Below, piece by piece: positions 23,530 through 32,584 of a stretch of 32,781 nt of DNA (positions are counted from its first letter, which is position 1; each line of letters opens with the position of its first letter). A program made the position numbers and the translations under genes. The notes under the pieces were generated by a model that was not told where the DNA came from, did no database searches, and was given only the letters and a program-made list of their open reading frames with translations. This stretch comes from Kitasatospora xanthocidica (GTDB lineage: Bacteria; Actinomycetota; Actinomycetes; Streptomycetales; Streptomycetaceae): contig NZ_BNBY01000048.1 of the NCBI RefSeq assembly GCF_014656195.1, positions 13,757 to 46,537 of the forward strand, given 5' to 3'.

Positions 23530-24774
23530 ATGCTCGACGACACCCTGCTCGACGATCCGGCCGCCCTCCAGCGCGCCGACCAGGACCGCGCCCTGCTGGC
23601 GCTGGCCGGCGCCGGCGCCCGGGTCCGCACCGCGCTGCGGCAGGCCGACGCGGCCGGCCTCGACCGGCTGCGCCCCGACGGCCGCCCGCGCGCCGTCCTG
23701 GTCGCCGGGCACGGCAGCGCGCTGACCGCGGCCGAGATGCTGGCCGCGCTGGCCGGCACCGCCAGCCTGGTCGTCCCGCTGCCGCCGACCGAGGCGGCCG
23801 CCCCGCGCGCCGACCGGGCCGGTGCCCCGCCCGCGTTCACCGCCGGGCTCGGCTGGCAGCTGCCCGGCTGGGCCGGACCGCTCGACCTGCTGGCGATCAG
23901 CTCCGCCGACGGCGGCGAGCAGGGCCTGGTCGCGCTCGCCGAGCAGGCCTACGCGCGCGGCTGCGCGATCGTCGTCACCGCCCCCGAGGGCAGCCCGCTG
24001 GCAGCGGCGGCCCTGCAGGTGCGCGCGCTGCCGCTGCCGTACGTGACCTCGGTGCTGCCCGAGGACGGCCCGCCCGCCGCGGCCGCCGAGCCGGACCTGC
24101 CGGCCGAGGACCCGGCGGCGCTCTGGTCCCACCTCACCCCGCTGCTGGCGCTCGCCCAGAAGATCGGCCTGACCCAGCTGCCGTACGACGCGCTGCCCGG
24201 TGTCGCCGACCTGCTGGACGCCACCGCCGTGCGCTGCCGCCCCGACGCCGCCGCGTACACCAACCCGGCGAAGAGCCTGGCCGCCCGGCTGGCCGGGACG
24301 GTCCCGCTGCTGTGGGCCGAGGGCCCGGTCGCCGGGGCCGCCGCCGCCCGCTTCGCCGCCCAGCTGGCCGACCGGGCCGGACGGCCCGCGCTGGCCGGCG
24401 CGCTGCCGCAGGTGCTCACCGCCCACCGCGGCATGTTCACCGGGCAGTTGGGCGCGGGCGCGGACCCGGACGACTTCTTCCGCGACCGGGTCGAGGAGCC
24501 CGACCCGCTGCACCTGCAGGTCCTGCTGCTGAGGCAGGCCCCCGGCCCGGCCGGAGCGACGGAGGAGCAGGACGGCCCGGCCGAGGTGCCGGAGGAGGAC
24601 GCCGGCCCGCGCAGCTTCGGCGTCGCCCGGGCGCACCGGCTGGCCGCCGCGCACGACGTCCGGCTCACCGAGTACGCGAGCACCCGGCCGGAGGCGCTGC
24701 ACGCGCTGGCCGACCTGGTCGCGCTGACCGACTTCGCCGCCGTCTACCTGGGCCTCGCCGCCGCGCAGTCCTGA
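23530..24774 (+). CDS. SIS-domain protein, phosphoglucose/phosphomannose isomerase-like
   Basis: A 414-residue protein with two sugar-isomerase (SIS) folds. The first SIS core is AVLVAGHGSALTAAEML with VPLP, and LDLLAISSADGGEQGLVALAEQAYARGCAIVVTAPEGSPLA. The second half (about 235-400) resembles the bact-PGI_C region of bifunctional phosphoglucose/phosphomannose isomerases (TNPAKSLAARL, LTAHRGMFTGQLG). It probably binds or isomerises hexose phosphates linking fructose-6-P to mannose-6-P or glucose-6-P. The ATG at 23530 has a CCGGAGG site 8-9 nt upstream. A manA gene, which I would expect next in Streptomyces, is absent, so this protein could supply mannose-6-P for ManB. Confidence 0.85.
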   Translation: MLDDTLLDDPAALQRADQDRALLALAGAGARVRTALRQADAAGLDRLRPDGRPRAVLVAGHGSALTAAEMLAALAGTASLVVPLPPTEAAAPRADRAGAPPAFTAGLGWQLPGWAGPLDLLAISSADGGEQGLVALAEQAYARGCAIVVTAPEGSPLAAAALQVRALPLPYVTSVLPEDGPPAAAAEPDLPAEDPAALWSHLTPLLALAQKIGLTQLPYDALPGVADLLDATAVRCRPDAAAYTNPAKSLAARLAGTVPLLWAEGPVAGAAAARFAAQLADRAGRPALAGALPQVLTAHRGMFTGQLGAGADPDDFFRDRVEEPDPLHLQVLLLRQAPGPAGATEEQDGPAEVPEEDAGPRSFGVARAHRLAAAHDVRLTEYASTRPEALHALADLVALTDFAAVYLGLAAAQS

Positions 24775-24805
24775 GACCTTCGGACGGACCCGGCCGCCCG
24801 GCCGG

Positions 24806-24811
24806 TACGGT
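24806..24811 (+). promoter_or_regulatory. -10 box TACGGT before the CDF gene
   Basis: TACGGT would start transcription near 24818; a GAGGA ribosome binding site (24841-24845) lies 9 nt before the ATG. Confidence 0.45.
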
Positions 24812-24854
24812 AGGCGCTCGACGACGCTGACCCGACCCGTGAGGACTTGTAGGC

Positions 24855-25832
24855 ATGAGCACCGAAGGCGGCACCAAGGCACTGGTGGCGGCGCTGTCCG
24901 CGAATCTGGCGATCGCGGCGGCCAAGTTCACCGCCTTCGGCTTCACCGGCTCCTCCTCGATGCTGGCCGAGGGCGTGCACTCGGTGGCCGACTCCGGCAA
25001 CCAGGTGCTGCTGCTGGTCGGCGGCAAGCGGGCCCGCCGGGCGGCGGACGAGGAGCACCCGTTCGGGTACGGCCGCGAGCGCTACGTGTACGGCTTCCTG
25101 GTGGCCATCGTGCTGTTCAGCGTCGGTGGCCTGTTCGCGATCTACGAGGGCTGGCACAAGGTCAACCACCCGGAGGCGCTGGACTCCTGGGGCTGGGCGG
25201 TCGGCGTGCTGGTCTTCGCGATCGCGATGGAGGGCTGGTCCTTCCTCACCGCGGTGCGCGAGTCGGCGAAGGTCAAGGGCGGCCAGAGCTGGACGCAGTT
25301 CATCCGTACCGCCAAGGCCCCGGAGCTGCCGGTCGTCCTGCTGGAGGACACCGGCGCGCTGGTCGGCCTGGTGCTCGCGCTGTTCGGCGTCGGGCTCACC
25401 GTGATCACCGGTGACGGCGTGTGGGACGGCATCGGCACCCTGAGCATCGGCGTCCTGCTGGTGGTGATCGCCGTGGTGCTCGCCCTGGAGACCAAGTCGC
25501 TGCTGCTCGGCGAGTCCGCAAACAAGGAGTCGGTGCGGCGGATCCGCGAGGCGCTGGTCGACGGCCGGTCCGTCACCGGGGTGATCCACATGCGGACCAT
25601 GCACCTCGGCCCCGAGGAACTGCTGGTGGCCGCCAAGATCGCCGTCAACGCGGAGGACAGCGCCGCCCGGGTGGCGGAGGCCATCGACGCCGCCGAGGAG
25701 CGGGTCCGGGCCGTGGTCCCGATCGCCCGGTCGATCTACCTGGAGCCCGACGTCTACAGCGCCGAGAAGGCCGCGGCGGGCGAGGACCCGGCCGCCACGC
25801 CCGGCGGCCCGGGCCCCGACGCCGCGCACTGA
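24855..25832 (+). CDS. Cation diffusion facilitator transporter (SLC30A9-like)
   Basis: A 325-residue membrane transporter with about six transmembrane helices. The metal-site patterns are HSVADSGNQ in helix 2 (H42, D46, N49) and LLEDTGALVG in helix 5 (E164, D165). The E-D pair in helix 5 and the HPFGYGRERY loop are typical of the ZnT9/SLC30A9-like branch of CDF proteins rather than of classic zinc exporters. A soluble C-terminal domain (about 215-300) has the usual CDF alpha-beta fold. It probably exports or moves a divalent metal; which one cannot be told. The Pro/Gly/Ala tail is disordered. It lies between the SIS gene and sahH, with its own promoter and terminator. Confidence 0.9.
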   Translation: MSTEGGTKALVAALSANLAIAAAKFTAFGFTGSSSMLAEGVHSVADSGNQVLLLVGGKRARRAADEEHPFGYGRERYVYGFLVAIVLFSVGGLFAIYEGWHKVNHPEALDSWGWAVGVLVFAIAMEGWSFLTAVRESAKVKGGQSWTQFIRTAKAPELPVVLLEDTGALVGLVLALFGVGLTVITGDGVWDGIGTLSIGVLLVVIAVVLALETKSLLLGESANKESVRRIREALVDGRSVTGVIHMRTMHLGPEELLVAAKIAVNAEDSAARVAEAIDAAEERVRAVVPIARSIYLEPDVYSAEKAAAGEDPAATPGGPGPDAAH

Positions 25833-25836
25833 CGGT

Positions 25837-25862
25837 CCGGGCGCCGGGTCGGAGCGCCCCGG
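25837..25862 (+). terminator. Hairpin after the CDF gene
   Basis: CCGGGCGC pairs with GCGCCCCGG (one bulged C) around a 9-nt loop, 4 nt after the stop codon. Confidence 0.6.
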
Positions 25863-25951
25863 AGGCGAGCGGGCGAGTGACACCGCTTGAGGACCGGTCG
25901 GGCCGGGGACCGAAATCGGTCATCGCCGGACGGCCGGCGGGGCCATCGGTG

Positions 25952-25957
25952 TAGATT
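25952..25957 (+). promoter_or_regulatory. Extended -10 box (TG)TAGATT of sahH
   Basis: TGTAGATT is a good extended -10 element. It implies a leader of about 225 nt before sahH. No clear -35 box is seen. Confidence 0.5.
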
Positions 25958-25963
25958 CGTCAC

Positions 25964-26188
25964 CAGAGCCAGAACGTCGCTGCTGATGGCGGTCGATCGG
26001 CGGTCCGCACCCGTAGGGTGTGCGCCGGTCGAGGGAGAGAGGTCCTCCGACGGTTTGTGCTGCGCAAGGGAGCCGGTCCGCCACCGCGGGGATCCGGTGG
26101 CCCCGGTGCGGCCGTGCACCCGTACGGCCGGCCGCGCGCGACACACGACCGGACCTTTGGCCCCACCCCATCAGCGAGGAGCAGACGC
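25964..26188 (+). promoter_or_regulatory. Structured 5' leader of sahH, riboswitch candidate
   Basis: Several local hairpins are visible: CACCC/GGGTG with a GTA loop (26008-26020); GTCGAGG with CCT-C-CGAC (26028-26051); CCACCG/CGGTGG (26081-26100); and GGCCGT/ACGGCC (26110-26129). The region has no credible ORF. SahH genes in some bacteria carry S-adenosylhomocysteine riboswitches, but I could not match that consensus here. The Shine-Dalgarno GAGGAG (26176-26181) ends the leader. Confidence 0.4.
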
Positions 26189-27637
<1,449 letters not shown>

Positions 27638-27660
27638 TGCGGCGCCGCTGAGGTACGAAC

Positions 27661-27702
27661 GCCGGTGGCCGGCACCCCCGCGCGGGGGTGCCGGCCACCG
27701 GC
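27661..27702. terminator. Perfect 42-bp palindromic terminator after sahH
   Basis: The 20-nt arms 27661-27680 and 27683-27702 are perfect reverse complements around CG. It sits between sahH and the convergent membrane-protein gene and can stop both. Confidence 0.9.
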
Positions 27703-27716
27703 ATGTCCGGTCGTCC

Positions 27717-28808
27717 TCAGTGCATGACGTCGGTCGTCCAGGTGCCCGGGTCCGGGCCGAGGGCCTTGGTGTGGGCGAGCAGCCAAGGCAGCCCGCCGAG
27801 CTGTTCCAGCGACGGCGGCAGGTCGGCCCCGGCTCCGACGCACACCTGCACCCCGCTGTCGGCGGAGCACTGCGGCGGGTTCGGGCCGGTGTACGGCGAC
27901 CCGTCCTTCCCGGTCGGTGACGCCTGCGATCCCGGGGCGGACGGCTTCACGGTGAACCAGACGGTCTTGCCCTCCGCCTCCAGCATCAGCCACATGCTCC
28001 AGGCGCTCCTGCCGGCCGAGTCCGGGCGCGCCAGCTGGACGTTGGTGGCCTTGAACGTCGCGGGCAGTCCGGTGATCCGCACCGGAAGCGGGACGTCCCA
28101 TGTGCCGTACCGGACTCCGGCGGCCACCTTGTGCAGGACCTCCCGCGCGATGTCCGCCGGTCGGCCGCCGGAGCCCGAGAGCTCCGCCCAGCCGCCCGAG
28201 GGCGTCAGCCACCGCAGGGTGGGCTGGTCGTACGGCGGCGCGTCGGAGACCACCCAGTACGCCGCCCGTCCGTCGACCGGCTCGGCCTCCTCGGTGCGGA
28301 CCTCGCTGCCGGGCGACCCGGTCACCGGGGGCCGGGCCCCGGCCGGGAACTGCGAGAGCCGCAGCCGCGGGGCGTTCTCGCCCCGGCCGCTCGCCTGCAA
28401 CTCGACGTCCCGGAACCCGGTCTGGTACCCGACGCCGTTCTCACCGCCGACCCAGTCCGGCAGCCAGCCGAACCGGAGCCCGGGGGTCAGCGGGTCGGAC
28501 CCGGCCCGGTCCGGTGCGGCGGTCGGGGACGGCGTGACCGCCGGGGGCGGGGGCGCGGTGGTGGCCGCAGCGGGCGCGGCCGGCCGCGCGGGTGCGGCGG
28601 TGCCGCTGCCCGGGAGCAGGAGGGCGCCGCCGGCCACCACCGCGGCCGTCGCGCCCGCGACGATGCCGATCATGGCTTGCCTGCGCCGGCGAAGCCGCGT
28701 CGCGCCCTCGGCCAGGGACCGACCGGCGTCGAAGCCCGGAGGCGGTGCCGGTTCGTCGGCCAGGGCCGCCAGACGGTTGGCCAGGTCGTGGGGATCGGTG
28801 GTCGTCAT
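27717..28808 (-). CDS. Membrane protein coupled to a SigE-family sigma factor, possible anti-sigma factor
   Basis: A 363-residue protein with a cytosolic N-terminus of about 45 residues, one transmembrane helix (about 46-68), a Pro/Ala/Thr linker and a large extracytoplasmic domain (about 105-363). The N-terminal stretch DPHDLANRLAALADEPAPPPGFD followed by Arg-rich residues resembles the intracellular part of proteins encoded after SigE-family sigma genes. Two cysteines near the C-terminus (PPQCSADSGVQVC) may form a disulfide. Its ATG overlaps the sigma stop (ATGA), so translation is coupled. No HxxxCxxC zinc anti-sigma motif is seen, so an anti-sigma role is inference from position and topology. 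Confidence 0.82.
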   Translation of the reverse strand: MTTTDPHDLANRLAALADEPAPPPGFDAGRSLAEGATRLRRRRQAMIGIVAGATAAVVAGGALLLPGSGTAAPARPAAPAAATTAPPPPAVTPSPTAAPDRAGSDPLTPGLRFGWLPDWVGGENGVGYQTGFRDVELQASGRGENAPRLRLSQFPAGARPPVTGSPGSEVRTEEAEPVDGRAAYWVVSDAPPYDQPTLRWLTPSGGWAELSGSGGRPADIAREVLHKVAAGVRYGTWDVPLPVRITGLPATFKATNVQLARPDSAGRSAWSMWLMLEAEGKTVWFTVKPSAPGSQASPTGKDGSPYTGPNPPQCSADSGVQVCVGAGADLPPSLEQLGGLPWLLAHTKALGPDPGTWTTDVMH

Positions 28809-29317
28809 GACATCCTCTCGGCGACGGCGGGACGGGCGGTGAGCCTGCTGCGAAGGGTGTCCAGCGCCCGGGAACTCTGGCTCTTGACGTTGCCGGAGGA
28901 ACAGCCCAGGGCCTCGGCGGCCTGCTCGATCGACAGGTCGCAGTAGTAGCGCAGCACCACCGTGGCCCGCTGACGGGGCGGCAGGGCGGCGAGGGCCCGG
29001 CGCAGGTCGAGGGAGGCGTCCAGGTCGACACCGCCGGCCACCCCGTCCGGATCCGTCCCGGAACGGACCGTGCGGCGCCACCACGCGGTGCGCTGCTCGG
29101 CCAGGAACGTGTTCACCAGCACCCGGCGGGCGTAGCCGTCCCGGTTCTCCAGCCGTGCGGCTCTCGCCCAGTTCACGTACAGCTTGGTGATCGTCTCCTG
29201 GACCAGGTCGTCGGCCCGGTGCCAGTCCCCGCACAGCAGATAGGCGACCTTCCGCAGCCAGCCGCTCCGGGAGGCCACGTACTCCGTGAACTCCTCGTCG
29301 CGCGTCTGCTTCGCCAT
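28805..29317 (-). CDS. SigE-family (TIGR02983) RNA polymerase sigma factor
   Basis: A 170-residue ECF-type sigma factor. Region 2 covers about residues 8-75 (EFTEYVASRSGWLRKVAYLL, then DDLVQETITKLYVNW). Region 4 covers about 108-160 (LPPRQRATVVLRYYCDLS, IEQAAEALGCSSGNVKSQ helix-turn-helix). The WHRADDLVQE segment and the overall length match the actinobacterial SigE family of TIGR02983, which is not the same as S. coelicolor SigE proper. The ATG at 29317 has GAGGGGG at about 7 nt. The downstream gene overlaps by 4 bp and probably encodes its membrane regulator. The signal sensed is not evident. Confidence 0.92.
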   Translation of the reverse strand: MAKQTRDEEFTEYVASRSGWLRKVAYLLCGDWHRADDLVQETITKLYVNWARAARLENRDGYARRVLVNTFLAEQRTAWWRRTVRSGTDPDGVAGGVDLDASLDLRRALAALPPRQRATVVLRYYCDLSIEQAAEALGCSSGNVKSQSSRALDTLRSRLTARPAVAERMS

Positions 29318-29413
29318 CCGCACCCCCTCTCGTCGTGGCGGCGGCAACCGTCCGGTGCCGTCCACCCCCCTAATGCGCGCACCACCGGCGAATGTTGCAT
29401 GCGAGTGCGCACG

Positions 29414-29419
29414 TAGGCT
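29414..29419 (+). promoter_or_regulatory. -10 box TAGGCT, leaderless start
   Basis: TAGGCT ends 7 nt before the ATG at 29427, ideal leaderless spacing. Confidence 0.6.
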
Positions 29420-29426
29420 TTCGGGC

Positions 29427-30062
29427 ATGCCCAATGGCCGGTACTCGCTCCACGACACGCACGACCACGTCCTGCTCGGCGAGGAGCGCTTCAGCTGCGC
29501 CCCCGGGGCGGCCGGCTGGCGGTACGTCTCCAAGACCTACGCGCCGGACGGCCGGGTGATCGGCGGTGTCGACCTCACGCTGGACTCGCGGGCCCGGCCG
29601 CTGCGGATGGAACTGCGGGCTGGGGGCTGGCAGGTGCGCGGCGGGGCGGTGGACGGGGTCGCCTGGGTCCGGACCGCCGCGGCGGACCCGGGCGGCGAGC
29701 ACACGGTGGAGGGGCACGACCGGGCGCACGCCTTCACCGGCCGCTCGCCGGGCTTCCTGGTCGCCACCGCCCGGCTGCTGCGCCTGCGGGAGGGGGCGAG
29801 CGCGCGGGTGCGGCTGGTGGCGTTCACCGAGCCGGTCCTGGCGCCGCGCACCCTCGACCAGGGGTGGCTGCTGGAGGGCGTCGACACCCACGCGACGGAC
29901 TCGGGGCCGCTGCTGGTCGAGCGTTACCAGGTCGCGGACCTGGAGACGGGGGAGCAGCAGGTCGTGCACCTGGCCGGGGACGTGGTGCTGTCGGCGGACG
30001 GGGTCGAGCTGGAGGAGCTGGAGTCGGCACCGAACGCCTGGCGGGTGGGGAGCGAGGAGTAG
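29427..30062 (+). CDS. Conserved protein of unknown function
   Basis: A 211-residue soluble protein with no recognised motif, no signal peptide and no membrane segment. It is rich in beta-strand patterns (GWRYVSKTYAPDGRVIGGVDLTLD, RMELRAGGWQVRGGAVDGVAWVRT, LVERYQVADLETGEQQVVHLAGDVVLS), suggesting a beta-sandwich or beta-barrel fold like glycolipid-binding or lipocalin-type proteins; this is only a resemblance. The start follows from the -10 box 7 nt upstream. It is divergent from the sigma factor gene and convergent with the RDD gene. Confidence 0.8.
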   Translation: MPNGRYSLHDTHDHVLLGEERFSCAPGAAGWRYVSKTYAPDGRVIGGVDLTLDSRARPLRMELRAGGWQVRGGAVDGVAWVRTAAADPGGEHTVEGHDRAHAFTGRSPGFLVATARLLRLREGASARVRLVAFTEPVLAPRTLDQGWLLEGVDTHATDSGPLLVERYQVADLETGEQQVVHLAGDVVLSADGVELEELESAPNAWRVGSEE

Positions 30063-30085
30063 CCGGCCGCCCGGGCCCCGGGCCG

Positions 30086-31186
30086 TCAGGAGGGCGGGGC
30101 GAAGCCGGTGCCGGCGGCGTGCTTCTCGAAGGACGGGGCCGGCGGTGCGGCCGGAGCTGCCGGTGCTGCCGGGGCCGCTGATGCGACGGGCGCCGGTGCG
30201 ACCGGGGTGGGTGCCGCCGGGGTGACGGGGGCGGCCTGGGGGAAGGGCGTGGTCGGTGCGGGCGCGGCTGGGACGCCGAGCACCCGCAGAGGCCGTCCGT
30301 CGGCCGGGGTGGGCGCCGGGCCGGCGGCCGGTCCGGGAGCGGACATCTGCGCGGGCATCCGCCCGGCCGCCCACAGCTGCTCCTGGACGCGCGTCCACTC
30401 CCGGCGCTGGCGCTCGGTGAGCACCGCACCCAGGTACGCCGCCGGGTGCAGCCCCGCGGGTATCGGCCGGCCGATCCGGGCCGACAGGTCCTCGGCCAGC
30501 CCGGCCGTCATCCGGTGCATCACCGCCGGGTCCAACTGGCCGATCCGGCCCAGCAGCTGGCGGACGGCGAGCCAGAGCGGCTCCGGAACGGCGGAGAAGT
30601 CCATCGCGACCAGGTCATGGCCCATCGTCTGCAGCAGGTGCGGGTGCACCGGCGGCAGCGGGGTGCCGGAGCCGCCCGCACCCGGGGTGCGCTCGCGGAC
30701 GACCACCGTCCCGGCGAAGATGTCGCCGAGCCGCTTGCCCTCCACGCTCACCGCCGACGTGATCAAGGCCGGGGAGCCGGACAGCGCGATCAGTTCGAAG
30801 AAGCCGACCAGCCCGCGCACCAGGGAGTGCCGGAACCGCACCGGTCCGCCGTCGGTGCGCACCACCCGCAGCCCGAGCGCGGCCTTGCCGAGCGAGCGGC
30901 CGTGGGTGAGGGTCTCGACCATCACCGGAACGGCGACCAGGAAGAACACCGTCAGGCCGATCATCGTGGCTGCCAGCGCCGCGCCGTCGAGGCCGACCAG
31001 GGCGACGCTCAACAGCAGGGTGACCACCAACAGGGCGGCGAACTCCACGAGCAGATCGAGCACGATCGCCAGTGCCCGGCTCGGAAGCTTCGCCGTCTGC
31101 AGGCCGAGGACGACCGCCTCACCCGTCACCAGGTCGCTCAAGACACCTGTCCGTTCACGCTCTTGGAGCCCGTACGGCTCGTCCAT
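30086..31186 (-). CDS. RDD family membrane protein with Pro/Ala-rich tail
   Basis: A 366-residue protein. The RDD domain (about 30-165) has the LPSRALAIVLDLL opening (R and D of the family name), two to three membrane helices, and the THGRSLGKAALGLRVVRTDGGPVRFRHSLVRG signature. The middle part (about 185-290) is soluble, and the last 80 residues are Pro/Ala-rich and probably disordered. RDD proteins are thought to be transporters or membrane adaptors; the substrate is unknown. It is divergent from a SpoIIM-like gene, a conserved actinobacterial pair, so the two probably act together. The ATG at 31186 lacks a strong Shine-Dalgarno, and a TTG start about 13 codons later is possible. Confidence 0.9.
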   Translation of the reverse strand: MDEPYGLQERERTGVLSDLVTGEAVVLGLQTAKLPSRALAIVLDLLVEFAALLVVTLLLSVALVGLDGAALAATMIGLTVFFLVAVPVMVETLTHGRSLGKAALGLRVVRTDGGPVRFRHSLVRGLVGFFELIALSGSPALITSAVSVEGKRLGDIFAGTVVVRERTPGAGGSGTPLPPVHPHLLQTMGHDLVAMDFSAVPEPLWLAVRQLLGRIGQLDPAVMHRMTAGLAEDLSARIGRPIPAGLHPAAYLGAVLTERQRREWTRVQEQLWAAGRMPAQMSAPGPAAGPAPTPADGRPLRVLGVPAAPAPTTPFPQAAPVTPAAPTPVAPAPVASAAPAAPAAPAAPPAPSFEKHAAGTGFAPPS

Positions 31187-31284
31187 GGAGATCCGGGACC
31201 GCCGGGAAGCGGCAGCGCCGGGGAGGGGATCGTCCCGGATCGGCCCCCCACGACCCGCTCTCCGCAGTCTGATCCGCAGCCGCA

Positions 31285-31290
31285 AACATA
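31285..31290 (-). promoter_or_regulatory. -10 box TATGTT for the RDD gene
   Basis: On the minus strand TATGTT (31290-31285) would start transcription near 31278, about 90 nt before the RDD ATG. No convincing -35 box. No promoter for the divergent SpoIIM gene could be picked in 31187-31437. Confidence 0.35.
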
Positions 31291-31437
31291 CGGGGCCCGG
31301 TGGGCGCACGGGAAGTGAGATCCCGAGGGCCGTCCCCGGGGCCGCTGCTGGCATGCTGGGCCGCGGTTGTCCGCACCTGCCCGCCCGCCCGCCCGCGCAC
31401 GCGCGTCCGCGCCCACCGCCGATCATGGAGCCGCCGA

Positions 31438-32442
31438 ATGGACCTGGACGTCTTCGTCGCCACCCACCAGGGGGAGTGGGCCCGGCTGGACGCCCTCGCC
31501 CGCAGGCGCCGACTCAGCGGCGAGGAGGCCGACGAACTGGTCACCCTCTACCAGCGCACCACCGGCCACCTCGCCAAGGTCCAGGCCGCAGCCCCGGACC
31601 CGGCGCTGCTCAGCCGGCTCACCAGCCTGGTCTCGCGCTCCCGCAGCGCCGTCACCGGCGCCCGCACCAACGGCTGGCAGGACGTCGCCCGCTACTACAC
31701 GGTGAGCTTCCCGGCCGCGCTCTACCGCGCGCGCCGCTGGTGGGGGCCGGTCGCGGTCGTCTCGCTGATCGGCACCGCCCTGATCGCGTGGTGGATGGCC
31801 ACCCACCCGGAGGTCCGCAACGGCCTCCTCACCCCCGAACACCTCCAGGAGCTGACCCGCCCCGGCGGACAGTACGAGGCGTACTACTCGGACCGGCCGG
31901 CCAGCTCCTTCGCCGCACAGGTCTGGACGAACAACGCCTGGATCGCCGTGCAGTGCCTGCTGTTCGGGATCGCGCTGGGCATCCCGGTGATCTACGTGAT
32001 GTGGACCAACGTGGTGAACCTCGGCCTCGGCGTCGGGCTGATGGCCTCCGCCGGACGGCTCGACGTCTTCCTCGGCCTGCTCATCCCGCACGGCCTGCTG
32101 GAACTGACCGCAGTCTTCGTGGCCGGCGGCCTCGGCCTGCGCCTCGGCTGGACCGTCATCGACCCCGGCCCGCGGACGCGCGGGGTGGCGCTGGCGGAAG
32201 AGGGGCGCTCGATCATCGGAATGTCGATGGGGCTCGCGACCGTCCTGGCGGTCTCCGGTGTCCTCGAAGCCTTCGTGACCCCGTCCGGCCTGCCGACCTG
32301 GGCCCGGATCGCCATCGGCGTGCTGGCCGAGATCGCGTTCCTGCTCTACGCCCTGGTGCTCGGCCGGAAGGCGGCGGAGGACGGCGAGTCCGGCGACGTC
32401 GACGCGGCCGACCGGGCGGACCTGCAGCCCGTCGCGGCCTGA
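31438..32442 (+). CDS. SpoIIM-like (stage II sporulation protein M) membrane protein
   Basis: A 334-residue protein of the SpoIIM/DUF95 family. A cytosolic N-terminal helical region (about 1-95, FVATHQGEWARLDALARRRRLSGEEADELVTLYQRTTGHL) precedes about five membrane segments (about 100-315), including NNAWIAVQCLLFGIALGIP and LLIPHGLLELTAVFVAGGLGLRLGW, which are the family signature (the PHGxxE motif). In Bacillus SpoIIM takes part in septal peptidoglycan breakdown; in actinobacteria its role with RDD is unresolved. The ATG at 31438 is preceded by no clear Shine-Dalgarno; another ATG at 31425 is out of frame. It is divergent from RDD and followed by rRNA promoters. Confidence 0.9.
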   Translation: MDLDVFVATHQGEWARLDALARRRRLSGEEADELVTLYQRTTGHLAKVQAAAPDPALLSRLTSLVSRSRSAVTGARTNGWQDVARYYTVSFPAALYRARRWWGPVAVVSLIGTALIAWWMATHPEVRNGLLTPEHLQELTRPGGQYEAYYSDRPASSFAAQVWTNNAWIAVQCLLFGIALGIPVIYVMWTNVVNLGLGVGLMASAGRLDVFLGLLIPHGLLELTAVFVAGGLGLRLGWTVIDPGPRTRGVALAEEGRSIIGMSMGLATVLAVSGVLEAFVTPSGLPTWARIAIGVLAEIAFLLYALVLGRKAAEDGESGDVDAADRADLQPVAA

Positions 32443-32452
32443 GGCGATGTGA

Positions 32453-32479
32453 TCGACACTCCCTCTGACCTGCTAGTCT
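32453..32479 (+). promoter_or_regulatory. rRNA operon promoter 1 (weak)
   Basis: TCGACA (32453-32458) and TAGTCT (32474-32479), spacing 15 nt, just after the SpoIIM stop. Short spacing makes this the weakest of three tandem promoters. Confidence 0.4.
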
Positions 32480-32501
32480 TCTTCTCACCCCGGCCGAACC
32501 A

Positions 32502-32530
32502 TTGACGTGGTGAGGGTGGGCTAGTAGGTT
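32502..32530 (+). promoter_or_regulatory. rRNA operon promoter 2
   Basis: TTGACG (32502-32507) and TAGGTT (32525-32530) are 17 nt apart, a near-consensus vegetative promoter starting near 32537. Confidence 0.7.
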
Positions 32531-32548
32531 TGAACGGTTGGGACTGAC

Positions 32549-32578
32549 TGGACAACGGTCGGGCCCGGGCGTTAGTGT
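32549..32578 (+). promoter_or_regulatory. rRNA operon promoter 3
   Basis: TGGACA (32549-32554) and TAGTGT (32573-32578) are 18 nt apart; transcription would start near 32585. Confidence 0.65.
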
Positions 32579-32584
32579 CTACGA

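Noticed and set aside
25964..26188. A definite SAH riboswitch before sahH
   Set aside because: Only generic hairpins were found; the conserved core could not be matched by eye, so it is reported only as a candidate structured leader.
27661..27702. The perfect palindrome as a protein operator or transposon end
   Set aside because: Its position between two convergent stop codons and its hairpin potential fit a terminator; no second copy flanks a mobile gene.
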